Position numbers and translations under genes: made by a program
From: Lignipirellula cremea
GTDB lineage: Bacteria; Planctomycetota; Planctomycetia; Pirellulales; Pirellulaceae
Direction: 5' to 3'
Assembly (NCBI RefSeq): GCF_007751035.1
Contig: NZ_CP036433.1
Span: 620,001-684,000, forward strand
DNA: 64,000 nucleotides
The notes under the pieces: generated by a model
The model's database searches: none
Told to the model about the DNA's origin: nothing
What the model saw: the letters and a program-made list of their open reading frames with translations, nothing else
In this document: piece by piece, positions 52,521 to 61,028 of the stretch
Layout: each line of letters begins with the position of its first letter
Position numbering within the stretch: position 1 is the stretch's first letter

Positions 52521-53140
52521 ACTGGATCTGATCGTTCTGGAACTCGATGATCTGTTGCTGCGGGTGGTGAATCCAACCGGAGGGGATGGCGAACAGTAAC
52601 TGCCAAGGTTGAAGTACGAAGCTCATGAAATGCCCCACTGCCGTGGTGCTGGTAGAGGTGAACCAGCAGGATTGCCTCCCCAAGTCCGACTGTCAACGGC
52701 CGAATTCTCGACCTGACGAGCGCCAGTAAATACAAGCATAGTCAGTACTTATCATTCGGCCGATTTTTTTCACCCTACGCCGACGTTGAGTCCTCGAACG
52801 GCCGGCGTTTTTTGTTTGGGACCGAGTGCTCGGTAGTGAATTCACCAAGGTAAATCGCCCTTCCAAAACCGCCGTTTTTTACAAAACGCCCTGTCGGCCG
52901 AGTGCGGCGACTTCGGCGCTGACGGGATCGAAATGGCGACTGTCGCGAGCAACGCAACAAGACGCCATGTGGGCGTTGGAACCACCGCGCTGATCTTGCA
53001 AGTCTTTTCTAAAGCCTGCTTCGGACTCCCACCCAGGCAATACACCAGCGTGGCAGTCGGCCAGAGAATCCACCATAAAAGTTCGAAAAAGCCGGCGTTT
53101 CGAGGTCTTTCGAATACTTTTACCCTACGGGCAACCAGCT
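52521..53140. other. Non-coding convergent gap with partly repetitive content
   Basis: No gene can be supported between the two DUF1501 genes. The segment 52768-53128 begins near caccctacgcc and ends near taccctacggg, and both ends also carry gccggcgttt. It may be a small non-coding mobile or repetitive unit. A frame on the minus strand (53144-52842) encodes an Arg/Ser/Trp-rich product without a family or a ribosome site and was not accepted. Confidence 0.35.
52777..52814 (+). terminator. Rho-independent-type terminator in the convergent gap
   Basis: An imperfect stem (acgccgacgtt / aacggccggcgt, 52777-52808) with a 9-base loop is followed by a run of T residues ending at 52813. It is well placed to stop transcription from module A. 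Confidence 0.5.
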
Positions 53141-54586
53141 TCACGCCAGAATGTCGGTGAGCACGTGGCCATGCACATCGGTCAGGCGGCGGTCCACGCC
53201 GTCGTGGCGGACGGTCAGTTTGGTGTGGTCAATGCCCAACTGATGCAGGATCGTCGCGTGGATATCGTAGACCTGAGTGGGATTGTCACGGTCCAGAGGT
53301 TTGTATCCCCATTGATCCGACTCGCCGTGGGTGACTCCGCCTTTGATGCCACCACCGCACAACCAGTTCGTAAACACGTACGGGTTGTGATCGCGCCCTT
53401 TGCCGGCCTGAGTGCTGGGCATGCGGCCGAATTCGGTCGTCCACAGGATGAGTGTGTCTTCCAGCAGGCCTCGCTGCTTCAGGTCTTTGATCAGCGCCGC
53501 TGTACCGGTCGCCATCCCCCGAGCCAGTGGTCCGTGGTCGCGGGCGATGTCTTCGTGGCTGTCCCAGTTGCGGCGTGGGAAACCGTTGTCATTGCCCGAC
53601 CAGATTTGCACAAATCGTACACCGCGTTCGAGCAGGCGCCGCGCCGTCAGGCATTTGCGGCCAAAATACTCCACTTCTTCCGGGGCATTGATTTCGGACG
53701 GATAAGCCGCGCCGGCTCGATCCAGTCCGTACATCTTCAGCACATGTTCGGGTTCACCGGAGATATCCAAAGCTTCCGGCGCACTGAGCTGCATCGCTGC
53801 TGCAAGTTCGTAAGATCGAATACGAGCATCCAGCCGCGAATCTCCGGGCCGCTGCGATTGATAACGCCGATTGATTCGGTTCAGCATCGCCAGTCCGGCG
53901 GCATCGCTCGCCTGCGTGGCAAAGTCGGCGTGTGGCAACAGATCTTCAATGGGATTGTCCCGCTGGGGAAAGACGGCGGTTCCTTGGGAACTGGCTGGCA
54001 GGAACGCGGAACTCCAGTTCTTCGGGCCGTTGCTTGCGAAGCCGCGGTGATCGGGAAGCACAACGAACGTCGGCAGGTTGTCGTTAATCGAACCTAGCGC
54101 ATAGCTGACCCACGCTCCCATGCCGGGAAAGCCGGGGCGCTGGAACCCGGTTGCCTGCAGATAGGTCGCCTGCGAATGGACTCCGGTCTTGCCAACCATG
54201 TTGTGGACGAACGCGATGTCGTCCACACATTCACCGAGAGGTGCAACGACTTCACTGAGCATCTTGCCGGATTCGCCGTAGGGGGCGAACTTGAAGGGCG
54301 ACTTCATCCACGGCCCCAGTCCGTTCTGAAATGCCTCGACATGTTCGCCGAAGTCGGATGCTTCTCCGTGATGCTTCTCCAGCAGCGGTTTATAATCCCA
54401 CAAATCGAGATGACTGGCCGCTCCCGCCATGAAGAGCTGGACAACTCGTTTGATCCGCGGCGGATGGTGGAGTGTTTGCATCGCTGCTGAGTCAGCTGCC
54501 GTCGAGTGCTGATGCAGCATTGAAGCCAGCGCGAGTGCGCCAAAGCCGCTGCCGGCCTGTGAAAGAAAGTGGCGTCGGTTAATCAT
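53141..54586 (-). CDS. DUF1501 protein, Tat-exported (module B)
   Basis: Predicted 481 aa. The twin-arginine leader is NRRHFLSQAGSGFGALALASML. The family core is complete: RVVQLFMAGAASHLDLWDYKP, LTARRLLERGVRFVQIWSGNDN, NWDSHEDIARDHG, LILWTTEFGRMPSTQAGKGRDHNPYVFTNWLCGGGIKGG and YDIHATILHQLGI. It diverges clearly from the module A partner in the N-terminal half and in the FGR/GRDHNP neighbourhood, so the modules are not recent duplicates. It lies downstream of the module B PSD1 gene (62-bp gap), forming the usual pair. Base composition of this pair is visibly less GC-rich than its neighbours, which hints at separate acquisition. Confidence 0.95.
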   Translation of the reverse strand: MINRRHFLSQAGSGFGALALASMLHQHSTAADSAAMQTLHHPPRIKRVVQLFMAGAASHLDLWDYKPLLEKHHGEASDFGEHVEAFQNGLGPWMKSPFKFAPYGESGKMLSEVVAPLGECVDDIAFVHNMVGKTGVHSQATYLQATGFQRPGFPGMGAWVSYALGSINDNLPTFVVLPDHRGFASNGPKNWSSAFLPASSQGTAVFPQRDNPIEDLLPHADFATQASDAAGLAMLNRINRRYQSQRPGDSRLDARIRSYELAAAMQLSAPEALDISGEPEHVLKMYGLDRAGAAYPSEINAPEEVEYFGRKCLTARRLLERGVRFVQIWSGNDNGFPRRNWDSHEDIARDHGPLARGMATGTAALIKDLKQRGLLEDTLILWTTEFGRMPSTQAGKGRDHNPYVFTNWLCGGGIKGGVTHGESDQWGYKPLDRDNPTQVYDIHATILHQLGIDHTKLTVRHDGVDRRLTDVHGHVLTDILA

Positions 54587-54648
54587 TGCGTGGAATCTCC
54601 CGTCGCTCAGGCAGCCTTGGCCGTTCTCTATTTGTTTAACGAATCAGT

Positions 54649-57627
54649 TCAATCCAGATACACAAACTCGCTCAGGTTAAACATAAAGCGACACAAGTTG
54701 GTGAGGCCGTGTTGTCGGGCAAAGTCGGTGAACTCCCGATGTTCTTCCGGTTCCGGACGTCGCTGAGTTGTCAGTTGCATGGCAAGATCGACCTGATCTT
54801 CCAACGCTGTGGTCTGCTGCTGAAGTCGCTGGGCAAAGCGTTCTGCCATGACCAGATTGAACCGGTTATTGAGCAGCGACAGCGCCTGCAGCGATGTCAG
54901 GGTTTCGTTCCGTCGAGGAGTGCTTTGCGACGAATCGGCACAGTCAAGTGTGGTCATCCACGGGTTCGGCTGCGACCTTGCGATGAAGCGATAGATGCTG
55001 CGCCGATGTGAAGCCGGGTTGCGGGGATCAAACTTATGGTACTCGTAGTGTGGCGAATGTTGCGGGTGTTCGAGTTCAAAGAGATAGAAGCCCGGACCAC
55101 CCGCCGCTGGAGCCAGTGCGCCACTAACGGAAAGAATGGAATCCCGTATCTCTTCGGCTTCCAGACGCCGGCGATTCATTCTCCACAGATATTGATTGCT
55201 GCCGTCGATCGCCGCGTATTGTTCGTTGTTGTCTGATGATTGCCGGTAAACGCTGCTGGTAACGATCAGCCGATGCAGTGCTTTGAACGCTTGGCCGCCA
55301 TCGCGAAATTCGCAGGCCAGCCAATCAAGCAATTGGGGATGAGTCGGTTCGGCTCCCATCCGTCCGAAGTCATTCGGCGTCGTGACGATGCCCTGTCCGA
55401 AGTGATACTGCCAGATGCGATTCACAATCGAACGCCAGACCAGCGGGTGATCCGGTCGCGTCAGCCAGCGAGCCAACTCGGCGCGACGCTGTGACTCGGA
55501 AAGACCGCTTTCGAGTTGCCAGTCTGCGTTCAACGAAAGAGGAAGAACACACGGTGCGACTTCATCACCCGGACGCTGAACCTCGCCGCGCTGCAGGACA
55601 TGAATCGGTCGAGGCTTACCCTCGGTCGGCCGGAAGCTGCCTTGTGGTGCGAAGTGCGTTGCCGCCGCATAAACCATCTTTCCCGACGGAAGCGCCTTAA
55701 TCGCCGTTTCCGCCTCGGCAATCGATGCCGTCAGTGTCTCACGACGCTGGACTCGCTGCGGAGTTTCAATCTTCGCGAGGAGCGACTGGAGTTCCCCTTT
55801 CACCGCCTTCAATTGTTGATCGAGCGCGGAGTCACCCCCCTGCGCCCATTTGCCATCGACAAGATTCGACTTCTGCCAGCGAACAGGCGCTTCGATCGAG
55901 TCCAGTGCTGTAACTTGAGCGTCGTTCGCCAGGTCGATTCTGTGATCGGTCGAGTTGCGAATTTCCAACTCGGCCAGCGCCAGAATGAAGTCATTCTTTC
56001 GTTCGGCGAGCTGTGACGCCGTGACGCGAACGCGGTGAATCTGTTCCCCATGGCAGTCGATCTCCACCGGCATCAGCCCCGGATTGGGAAAGTCGCCCTG
56101 CGTGTGGTCGGCGATCGTGATCCACTCGTCATTGCCGTTGTCTTTCGCGTCTTTTGTGACTTCAACTTTGAAACGCACCGGAAACCCGAACCCGCCGCCG
56201 ATGCCTGCGAACTCATCGTGACAGGCATGCAGCACAACTCGCGACACATCGGACGGCTGTCCCAGTGTGACCTCAACCCACTTGACCGAGTCACGCGTTT
56301 TCGCGATCGCGCTGTGGTAACCGAATGCTGGGTCTTTTCGGACCTGCTGCTGTTTCTGTAACTCTGTCACTTGTGTCCGCAGTTCGGTCAGACGCGGCCC
56401 CCCTGAGTCACTGATCTCTTTCTGCAAGGCTGCCAGTTCTGCTTTCCGGTCCCTCACTTGGGAATCGAGCTTGCGGCGCTGAGCTTCCACGTCCGGATCC
56501 AGATCGTACGGTCGTTCAGCCCGATCAACGGCGGCAAAGATGGCTTGCAACCCGTAATAGTTTTGCTGCGTGAAAGGGTCGAATTTGTGGTGATGACACC
56601 TGGCGCATTGGATGGTCACGCTGCAAAACGTGTTCAGCGTGTTGCTGACCATGTCGTCGCGGTCGAGGTTCCTGGCCACCTTGCCGTCAATCTTCGACTC
56701 CGACACTTCGACATGCCCAATGAAGTCCCAGGGCCCGGCAGCGATGAAACCCAGTCCCAGAATTCCATCCGGTTCGCCGGGAAAGAGAGCATCTCCGGCG
56801 ATCTGTTCCTGAACAAAGCGAGCATACGGCTTGTCTTCATTGAACGAACGAATCACGTAGTCGCGATACGGCCACGCGTTGGGACGAAGCTTGTCTTTGT
56901 CATAGCCACACGTGTCAGCGTATTTGACCACGTCCAGCCAGTGCCGCGCCCAGCGCTCGCCATAGTGCTTGGAATCCAGCAGCCTGTCGACCAGTCGCTC
57001 ATAGGCCTGCGGATCCGGATCACGGACGAAAGCCTGAGTATCTTCGGGAGTGGGCGGCAGGCCGATCAGATCGAAGCTCAGTCGGCGAATCAGCGTGCGT
57101 CGATCGGCTTCAGCTGCGTGTGTGAGCCCCTTATCCTGCAGTCGCTGGAGGATGAATGCGTCAATCGGTGTCCGCACCCATGGATCGTCAGAAAGCGGGA
57201 CATCGGTGCGTTGGACCGGTTTGAATGACCACCAATCAAAGTTATTGACCCGAGCTTCTTCAAGGCGCAATCCCTCGGGCCAAACTGCGCCGGCGCGAAT
57301 CCAGTTCCGGATGAGATGCACTTCCTTAGCGGAAAGAGGATCGGCGTCTTTGGGCATCGACGCCTTGCCGTTTGCCGGAGTGATCTGATCAAGCAGGTGA
57401 CTCCTCTCCGGGTGACCTGGCTCGATATAGCCATCCGCCAGCGCGCTCTTCGCTGTTTGAAGAGAGAAGTCCCCTTCCCGTTGCCGATCGTTATGGCAAC
57501 TCACGCAGCGACGTTCCAGGATTGGAGCAATGCGATCCTGAAACAAGTCTTCGGCCTGAGTCCTTGTGTCTGTGATGTTCAAGCTAACAGAGGCCAGAAC
57601 GACGACAAGAATGATTTTCTGTATCAT
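54649..57627 (-). CDS. PSD1-type cytochrome c/DUF1549/DUF1553 protein with discoidin-like domain (module B)
   Basis: Predicted 992 aa with an N-terminal signal (KIILVVVLASVSLNITDTRTQA). The cytochrome c domain (~30-110) has heme motif ERRCVSCH. DUF1549 (~150-360) has IDAFILQRLQDKGL, FDLIGLPPTPED and YGERWARHWLDVVKYADTCGY, with a second CARCHHHKFDP motif. A coiled coil occupies ~375-420 (RRKLDSQVRDRKAELAALQKEI). An F5/8 type C (discoidin)-like domain follows near 430-560 (WVEVTLGQPSDVSRVVLHAC...RVRVTAS). DUF1553 covers the C-terminal third (WRSIVNRIWQYHFGQGIV, LEAEEIRDSILSVSGAL). The discoidin domain probably binds a glycan. It is upstream of its DUF1501 partner and runs opposite to module A. 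Lower GC than flanking core genes. Confidence 0.95.
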   Translation of the reverse strand: MIQKIILVVVLASVSLNITDTRTQAEDLFQDRIAPILERRCVSCHNDRQREGDFSLQTAKSALADGYIEPGHPERSHLLDQITPANGKASMPKDADPLSAKEVHLIRNWIRAGAVWPEGLRLEEARVNNFDWWSFKPVQRTDVPLSDDPWVRTPIDAFILQRLQDKGLTHAAEADRRTLIRRLSFDLIGLPPTPEDTQAFVRDPDPQAYERLVDRLLDSKHYGERWARHWLDVVKYADTCGYDKDKLRPNAWPYRDYVIRSFNEDKPYARFVQEQIAGDALFPGEPDGILGLGFIAAGPWDFIGHVEVSESKIDGKVARNLDRDDMVSNTLNTFCSVTIQCARCHHHKFDPFTQQNYYGLQAIFAAVDRAERPYDLDPDVEAQRRKLDSQVRDRKAELAALQKEISDSGGPRLTELRTQVTELQKQQQVRKDPAFGYHSAIAKTRDSVKWVEVTLGQPSDVSRVVLHACHDEFAGIGGGFGFPVRFKVEVTKDAKDNGNDEWITIADHTQGDFPNPGLMPVEIDCHGEQIHRVRVTASQLAERKNDFILALAELEIRNSTDHRIDLANDAQVTALDSIEAPVRWQKSNLVDGKWAQGGDSALDQQLKAVKGELQSLLAKIETPQRVQRRETLTASIAEAETAIKALPSGKMVYAAATHFAPQGSFRPTEGKPRPIHVLQRGEVQRPGDEVAPCVLPLSLNADWQLESGLSESQRRAELARWLTRPDHPLVWRSIVNRIWQYHFGQGIVTTPNDFGRMGAEPTHPQLLDWLACEFRDGGQAFKALHRLIVTSSVYRQSSDNNEQYAAIDGSNQYLWRMNRRRLEAEEIRDSILSVSGALAPAAGGPGFYLFELEHPQHSPHYEYHKFDPRNPASHRRSIYRFIARSQPNPWMTTLDCADSSQSTPRRNETLTSLQALSLLNNRFNLVMAERFAQRLQQQTTALEDQVDLAMQLTTQRRPEPEEHREFTDFARQHGLTNLCRFMFNLSEFVYLD

Positions 57628-57743
57628 AAACTCTCTGGAGTCTCAGCCCAGCAGCGTCGGGCGGGTGCAGTCGCCCTGGTAGCAGACAGGAGATCGCGGA
57701 TTGCTATTGGAAAAAAACGGCGCCCGTGCCCCAATGAGTCATT

Positions 57744-58372
57744 TTGGTTAGCCGCCAAACAGCTCCTGCGGAACGGACGCCATGCAACAGATTATCACAT
57801 GCCTTGTTGGGATCAATCGTTCGCTCAAGTTTCTTGATCCCCGTTTCGCCGCCGACTTGCTCGCCATCGTGCGAAGAGTCGCGGTCGCGGTACAATCTTT
57901 TTTCCCGCAAGGAGATCTCGCCAGCGAGTTGTTTCCAGTTCGAGAAACGTCTGGAGCGACTGCTGCGCGAACTGGGCCGCCTGATTCTGCAACAGACCAT
58001 CAGGCGACTTGAGTCTCCGCTTCGTGAGCAAACGGTCGCCTCGTTCGTTTGGAATGGCGAACACTACCGACGCAATCGACGGACCGCGAACACGATCGAC
58101 ACGAGCTTCGGCACGATCGCGTACGAACGCTGGTTCTTCCAGAATCGCTCGTCTCGATCGCCTGGCGTGGCGCCGCTGGATGTGCGGCTGGGCGTCATCG
58201 CGGGCCGCATGACGCCGGCCTTGGCGGAGGTCGCCTGCAGGCTCGCCGCCGATCTGCCGCAACCGGCCGCGCTGCACATGCTGCAGGAACGCTTCACGGT
58301 GAAACTGTCGGTCGACGCTTATCGCCGCGTGATCGCCGAACTGGCCACGCAAGTGCTGCACTTTTGGGCTGG
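57744..58372 (+). pseudogene. Transposase N-terminal fragment
   Basis: The frame reads EKRLERLLRELGRLILQQTIRRLE, VWNGEHYRRNRRT, IDTSFGTIAYERWFF and LGVIAGRMTPALAEVACRLAADLPQPAALHMLQERFTV. This resembles the N-terminal region of a planctomycete transposase group (often labelled ISKra4-like). Homology ends near LATQV (about 58365), where the sequence joins an integrase gene in another frame. No catalytic domain remains, so the product is dead. Which transposase family it belongs to is uncertain. Confidence 0.55.
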
Positions 58373-59350
58373 CGTTTACAGTTCCGCGAACAGTACAGCG
58401 ATCTGCAACTTTCAACCCTCCGGCAGAAGTCAGCAATCGACGCCGAAAGTCGTCTCGATATCGCCGAAAGGATTCTCGCTCCGCGAACACTTGCGGACGT
58501 TGCCAGGGCTGATGCTCTGCACCGGCTGCAGAGCCGGCTGCTTGAAGGAGAAGCCAGTCGATTTGCGCGGCCTCGGTCGGCTCACACGGTCAAGGGTTAT
58601 ATGCGTGCAGTCCTTGCCGCGCTCAACTGGGCCCATTTGCAAGGATGGCTCGAAACCGTGCCGCCAATTCGAATTGTGAAAACATCGAAGCTGAAAGCCA
58701 TGAAGGGCCGCCCAATCACAGCCGAGGAATTTGAACGGATGCTCGACAAGACCGCGTCGATTGTCGGCGAGGAAGCGGCCAAATCCTGGCGTTATCTCCT
58801 GCGTGGACTGTGGGAATCTGCGCTACGAGTCGACGAGCTGATGCACGTTTCGTGGGATGAAGAGAACACCATCCGCCCAATTTGGAAGCCGGGAAAGCTG
58901 GCTACGCTGGCAATACCACACCACAAGCAGAAAAACGCAACCGAAGAAGAAATCCCACTGCTACCGTGTTTCGAAATTCTGCTGCTGGAAACGCCCGAAG
59001 CGGAACGAACGGGCTGGGTGTTCAATCCGGTGTCCCTTCAAACCAAAGTGGGGCGAAGGGTACGACAGAAACGGCCAGATGCCGAATGGACAGGAAAGGT
59101 GATTTCCCGCATTGGGAAAGCCGCAGGCGTGATCGTCGAGCAAGGGAACGCCGAAACTGGCAAGCCAAAGAAGTTTGCTTCCGCCCATGATTTGCGGCGT
59201 AGCTGTGCTGATCGCCTTTTGGACGCAGGAGTGCCACCTACAAATATCGCAAGGCTACTAAGGCATTCAAATTGGCAAACCACGCAACGCTACTATGCCA
59301 TGGGAGAAGTTCAAAAAGATGCGCGCATCATTCGTGAGTTGCTAGATTGA
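58049..59350 (+). CDS. Tyrosine recombinase/integrase, probably truncated at its N-terminus
   Basis: The open frame gives 433 aa from 58049. The first ~108 codons, however, lie over the transposase fragment and look non-native (Arg/Gly/Ala-rich). Integrase homology starts near 58376 (FREQYSDLQLSTLRQ). From there the core-binding domain (HTVKGYMRAVLAALNWAHLQGW) and catalytic domain follow. Catalytic residues are visible: Arg in LRGLWESALRVDELMH, HDLRR (HxxR), RHSNWQTTQRYY (His and nucleophile Tyr). It would catalyse site-specific recombination at attachment sites. The N-terminal arm-binding region seems lost, and the natural start is unclear (ATG at 58601 is the next in-frame Met). It lies 1.25 kb from tRNA-Arg, the probable target of the parent element. 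Confidence 0.8.
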   Translation: MEWRTLPTQSTDREHDRHELRHDRVRTLVLPESLVSIAWRGAAGCAAGRHRGPHDAGLGGGRLQARRRSAATGRAAHAAGTLHGETVGRRLSPRDRRTGHASAALLGWRLQFREQYSDLQLSTLRQKSAIDAESRLDIAERILAPRTLADVARADALHRLQSRLLEGEASRFARPRSAHTVKGYMRAVLAALNWAHLQGWLETVPPIRIVKTSKLKAMKGRPITAEEFERMLDKTASIVGEEAAKSWRYLLRGLWESALRVDELMHVSWDEENTIRPIWKPGKLATLAIPHHKQKNATEEEIPLLPCFEILLLETPEAERTGWVFNPVSLQTKVGRRVRQKRPDAEWTGKVISRIGKAAGVIVEQGNAETGKPKKFASAHDLRRSCADRLLDAGVPPTNIARLLRHSNWQTTQRYYAMGEVQKDARIIRELLD

Positions 59351-59744
59351 TGCGTGCCAATAACGAAGCAAGAATTGATCCAACCTCTTCCGACCTAAAA
59401 CTAGCTTTGAGCAACGACTTAAGGTCTTCCGGAGACGAGCACTCAATTCTACTAACAAAGTCAAAGCTATTACCTGATCTTGGGAAAATGCACGAGTCGG
59501 CAGAAAGTGTAACCGGGTACGGCAGATTCTCGTCCCACTCTGCAAAAAGTAGCCCGTGCGTATATTCGATTTTTGGCGCAATTATTTCAAAAACAGAACC
59601 AAAACTACCATCATTGGAAAGATCTCTTCTTGCGACTCCTTTCAACCGACCCGACGACTCTTTTTCCAGGGCATCTCCATATTCTTTAAGGATCAACTCC
59701 GGATGCTGAACCTTTTCTTTGATAAATTCTGGCCAGATGGACAT
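59328..59744 (-). CDS. Small protein of unknown function, partner of the EEP-fold gene
   Basis: Predicted 138 aa, no recognisable family. Its ATG overlaps the stop of the upstream EEP-fold gene by one base (TAATG), so translation is coupled. The sequence alternates helical (MSIWPEFIKEKVQHPELILKEYGDALEKE) and strand-like segments (FEIIAPKIEYTHGLLFAEWDENLPYPVTLSADSC), then a helical C-terminus with an SEEVGSILASLLARIN end. It has no signal peptide or membrane segment, so it is cytosolic. Codon use and lower GC match the EEP gene and contrast with core genes. Its 3' end overlaps the integrase end by 23 bp on the opposite strand. Roles such as inhibitor or cofactor of the EEP protein are inference only. 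Confidence 0.75.
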   Translation of the reverse strand: MSIWPEFIKEKVQHPELILKEYGDALEKESSGRLKGVARRDLSNDGSFGSVFEIIAPKIEYTHGLLFAEWDENLPYPVTLSADSCIFPRSGNSFDFVSRIECSSPEDLKSLLKASFRSEEVGSILASLLARINLATHE

Positions 59745-60562
59745 TAGGAAATCCTCGAACAGTCAAGTTCACAGTAGATCGGTAGGTGATCGGAGGCCGT
59801 GGAAGCATCAGGCCTGCCATTTTTGAGCAATGAGTCGGTTCCATCCGAGTCAAGAATCTGAACTGAGCAAAGTGCGTTTTCCAGTTCGGGACGAACAAGA
59901 ATTTGATCTAGCATGTGCCAAAACGTGTTGGTCGGAGTGGACGCTGGATGGTAGAGGGTGCCAGGCGGACCGCTTGTTCGATCACCCAAAAGTCCCCACA
60001 TAGGGTTGTAGAATTTGCTGTACGCGGTCCCTGCGACAGTCCGGGTCGCCGCTGTGCTCGCGCACATAGAGGCATGAAAAGCATGCGACGCTACGAGGCC
60101 AGCGTCATAAGGATTCATATTAAAATCGCCGATAACCAATGTTCGCTGGTGCCCGTCGATTTCCTCGCGATCAGACAATTCTTTTGCAATTTTCTGGGCT
60201 TCAAACGCTTGGTCATAACCGGTCCATCCGAGCTTACTTGCAAGGTGGACGCCGCACAGAAGGATCGGGGGCGCATGCGGAAGTCTGAGAGTCCAAATCG
60301 TGCAGTGCCCCAACACGCTATTGTACCTTTCCTGAATAAAACTCGAGTCGAGAGTCGTAAACAGGCGGAGCTTCTTCGCGAGCGAAGCTGGACGAACGTA
60401 GGGCTCTAGCGGAACCGCATTAACCTGCGTCAGCAAATCCGCATCGGACATGTCGTATTCAGCGAAAATCGCTACATCAGGGCGGCGAGCAGCAAGAAGT
60501 CGCGTAATTCGCGTTTTTAGAGGCCGCTTTTGTAAATTCCAAAAAAGAATGGATAGCTTCAT
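59744..60562 (-). CDS. Endonuclease/exonuclease/phosphatase (EEP) fold protein
   Basis: Predicted 272 aa. EEP motifs are in order: FWNLQKR with the conserved Asn, AIFAEYD with the metal-binding Glu, LCGVHLASK, VIGDFNMNPYD with the Asp/Asn pair, DQILVRPEL, and the C-terminal SDHLPIYCE with the catalytic Asp-His. The family includes DNase I, exonuclease III, sphingomyelinases and phosphatases acting on phosphoester bonds with Mg2+. The substrate here is not evident; there is no signal peptide, so it probably acts in the cytosol, perhaps on nucleic acid. It begins 41 bp from the 3' end of tRNA-Arg on the same strand and overlaps a gene of unknown function. This looks like cargo of a mobile island next to the integrase. 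Confidence 0.85.
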   Translation of the reverse strand: MKLSILFWNLQKRPLKTRITRLLAARRPDVAIFAEYDMSDADLLTQVNAVPLEPYVRPASLAKKLRLFTTLDSSFIQERYNSVLGHCTIWTLRLPHAPPILLCGVHLASKLGWTGYDQAFEAQKIAKELSDREEIDGHQRTLVIGDFNMNPYDAGLVASHAFHASMCASTAATRTVAGTAYSKFYNPMWGLLGDRTSGPPGTLYHPASTPTNTFWHMLDQILVRPELENALCSVQILDSDGTDSLLKNGRPDASTASDHLPIYCELDCSRIS

Positions 60563-60602
60563 GTACCTGGGTACAATCCGATTTGGAATCGTCGTAAGTC
60601 AG

Positions 60603-60676
<74 letters not shown>

Positions 60677-61028
60677 GAGGTGGTTTGATTTGGGGATTTG
60701 CGAATTGCAATCGCCTCCACCAAAATCAAGTGGTGAATTCTACCTTGGGTTTTGCGGAAGTGTCAACCACAGGTAGAAAAACTCTATGCGGCTGGTTCGG
60801 GGGGCTATTGGAAGAGAGAAAAGGCCCGGGTGTGGGGTTCGCGGACCTTCTCTTCGTCTCCAGAAAATTCGCCGGCGGTGCGGCGAATTCTGCGTCTTTC
60901 GCGGCGGCGACGTATGGCGGCGCCGGGCGGAGGGTACAATCGAGGGCGTTGGCGACGGGGTGTTCGCCTGCGCCAGTCCCGCCGCGTTCCTGGTTGGGGA
61001 ACGTCTTCTGCTTTCCTGGAGTCCTCGC

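Noticed and set aside
52842-53144. Possible 100-residue gene on the minus strand in the convergent gap
   Set aside because: No ribosome site, no recognised family, and its 3' part lies in a segment with repeat-like ends; better treated as non-coding.
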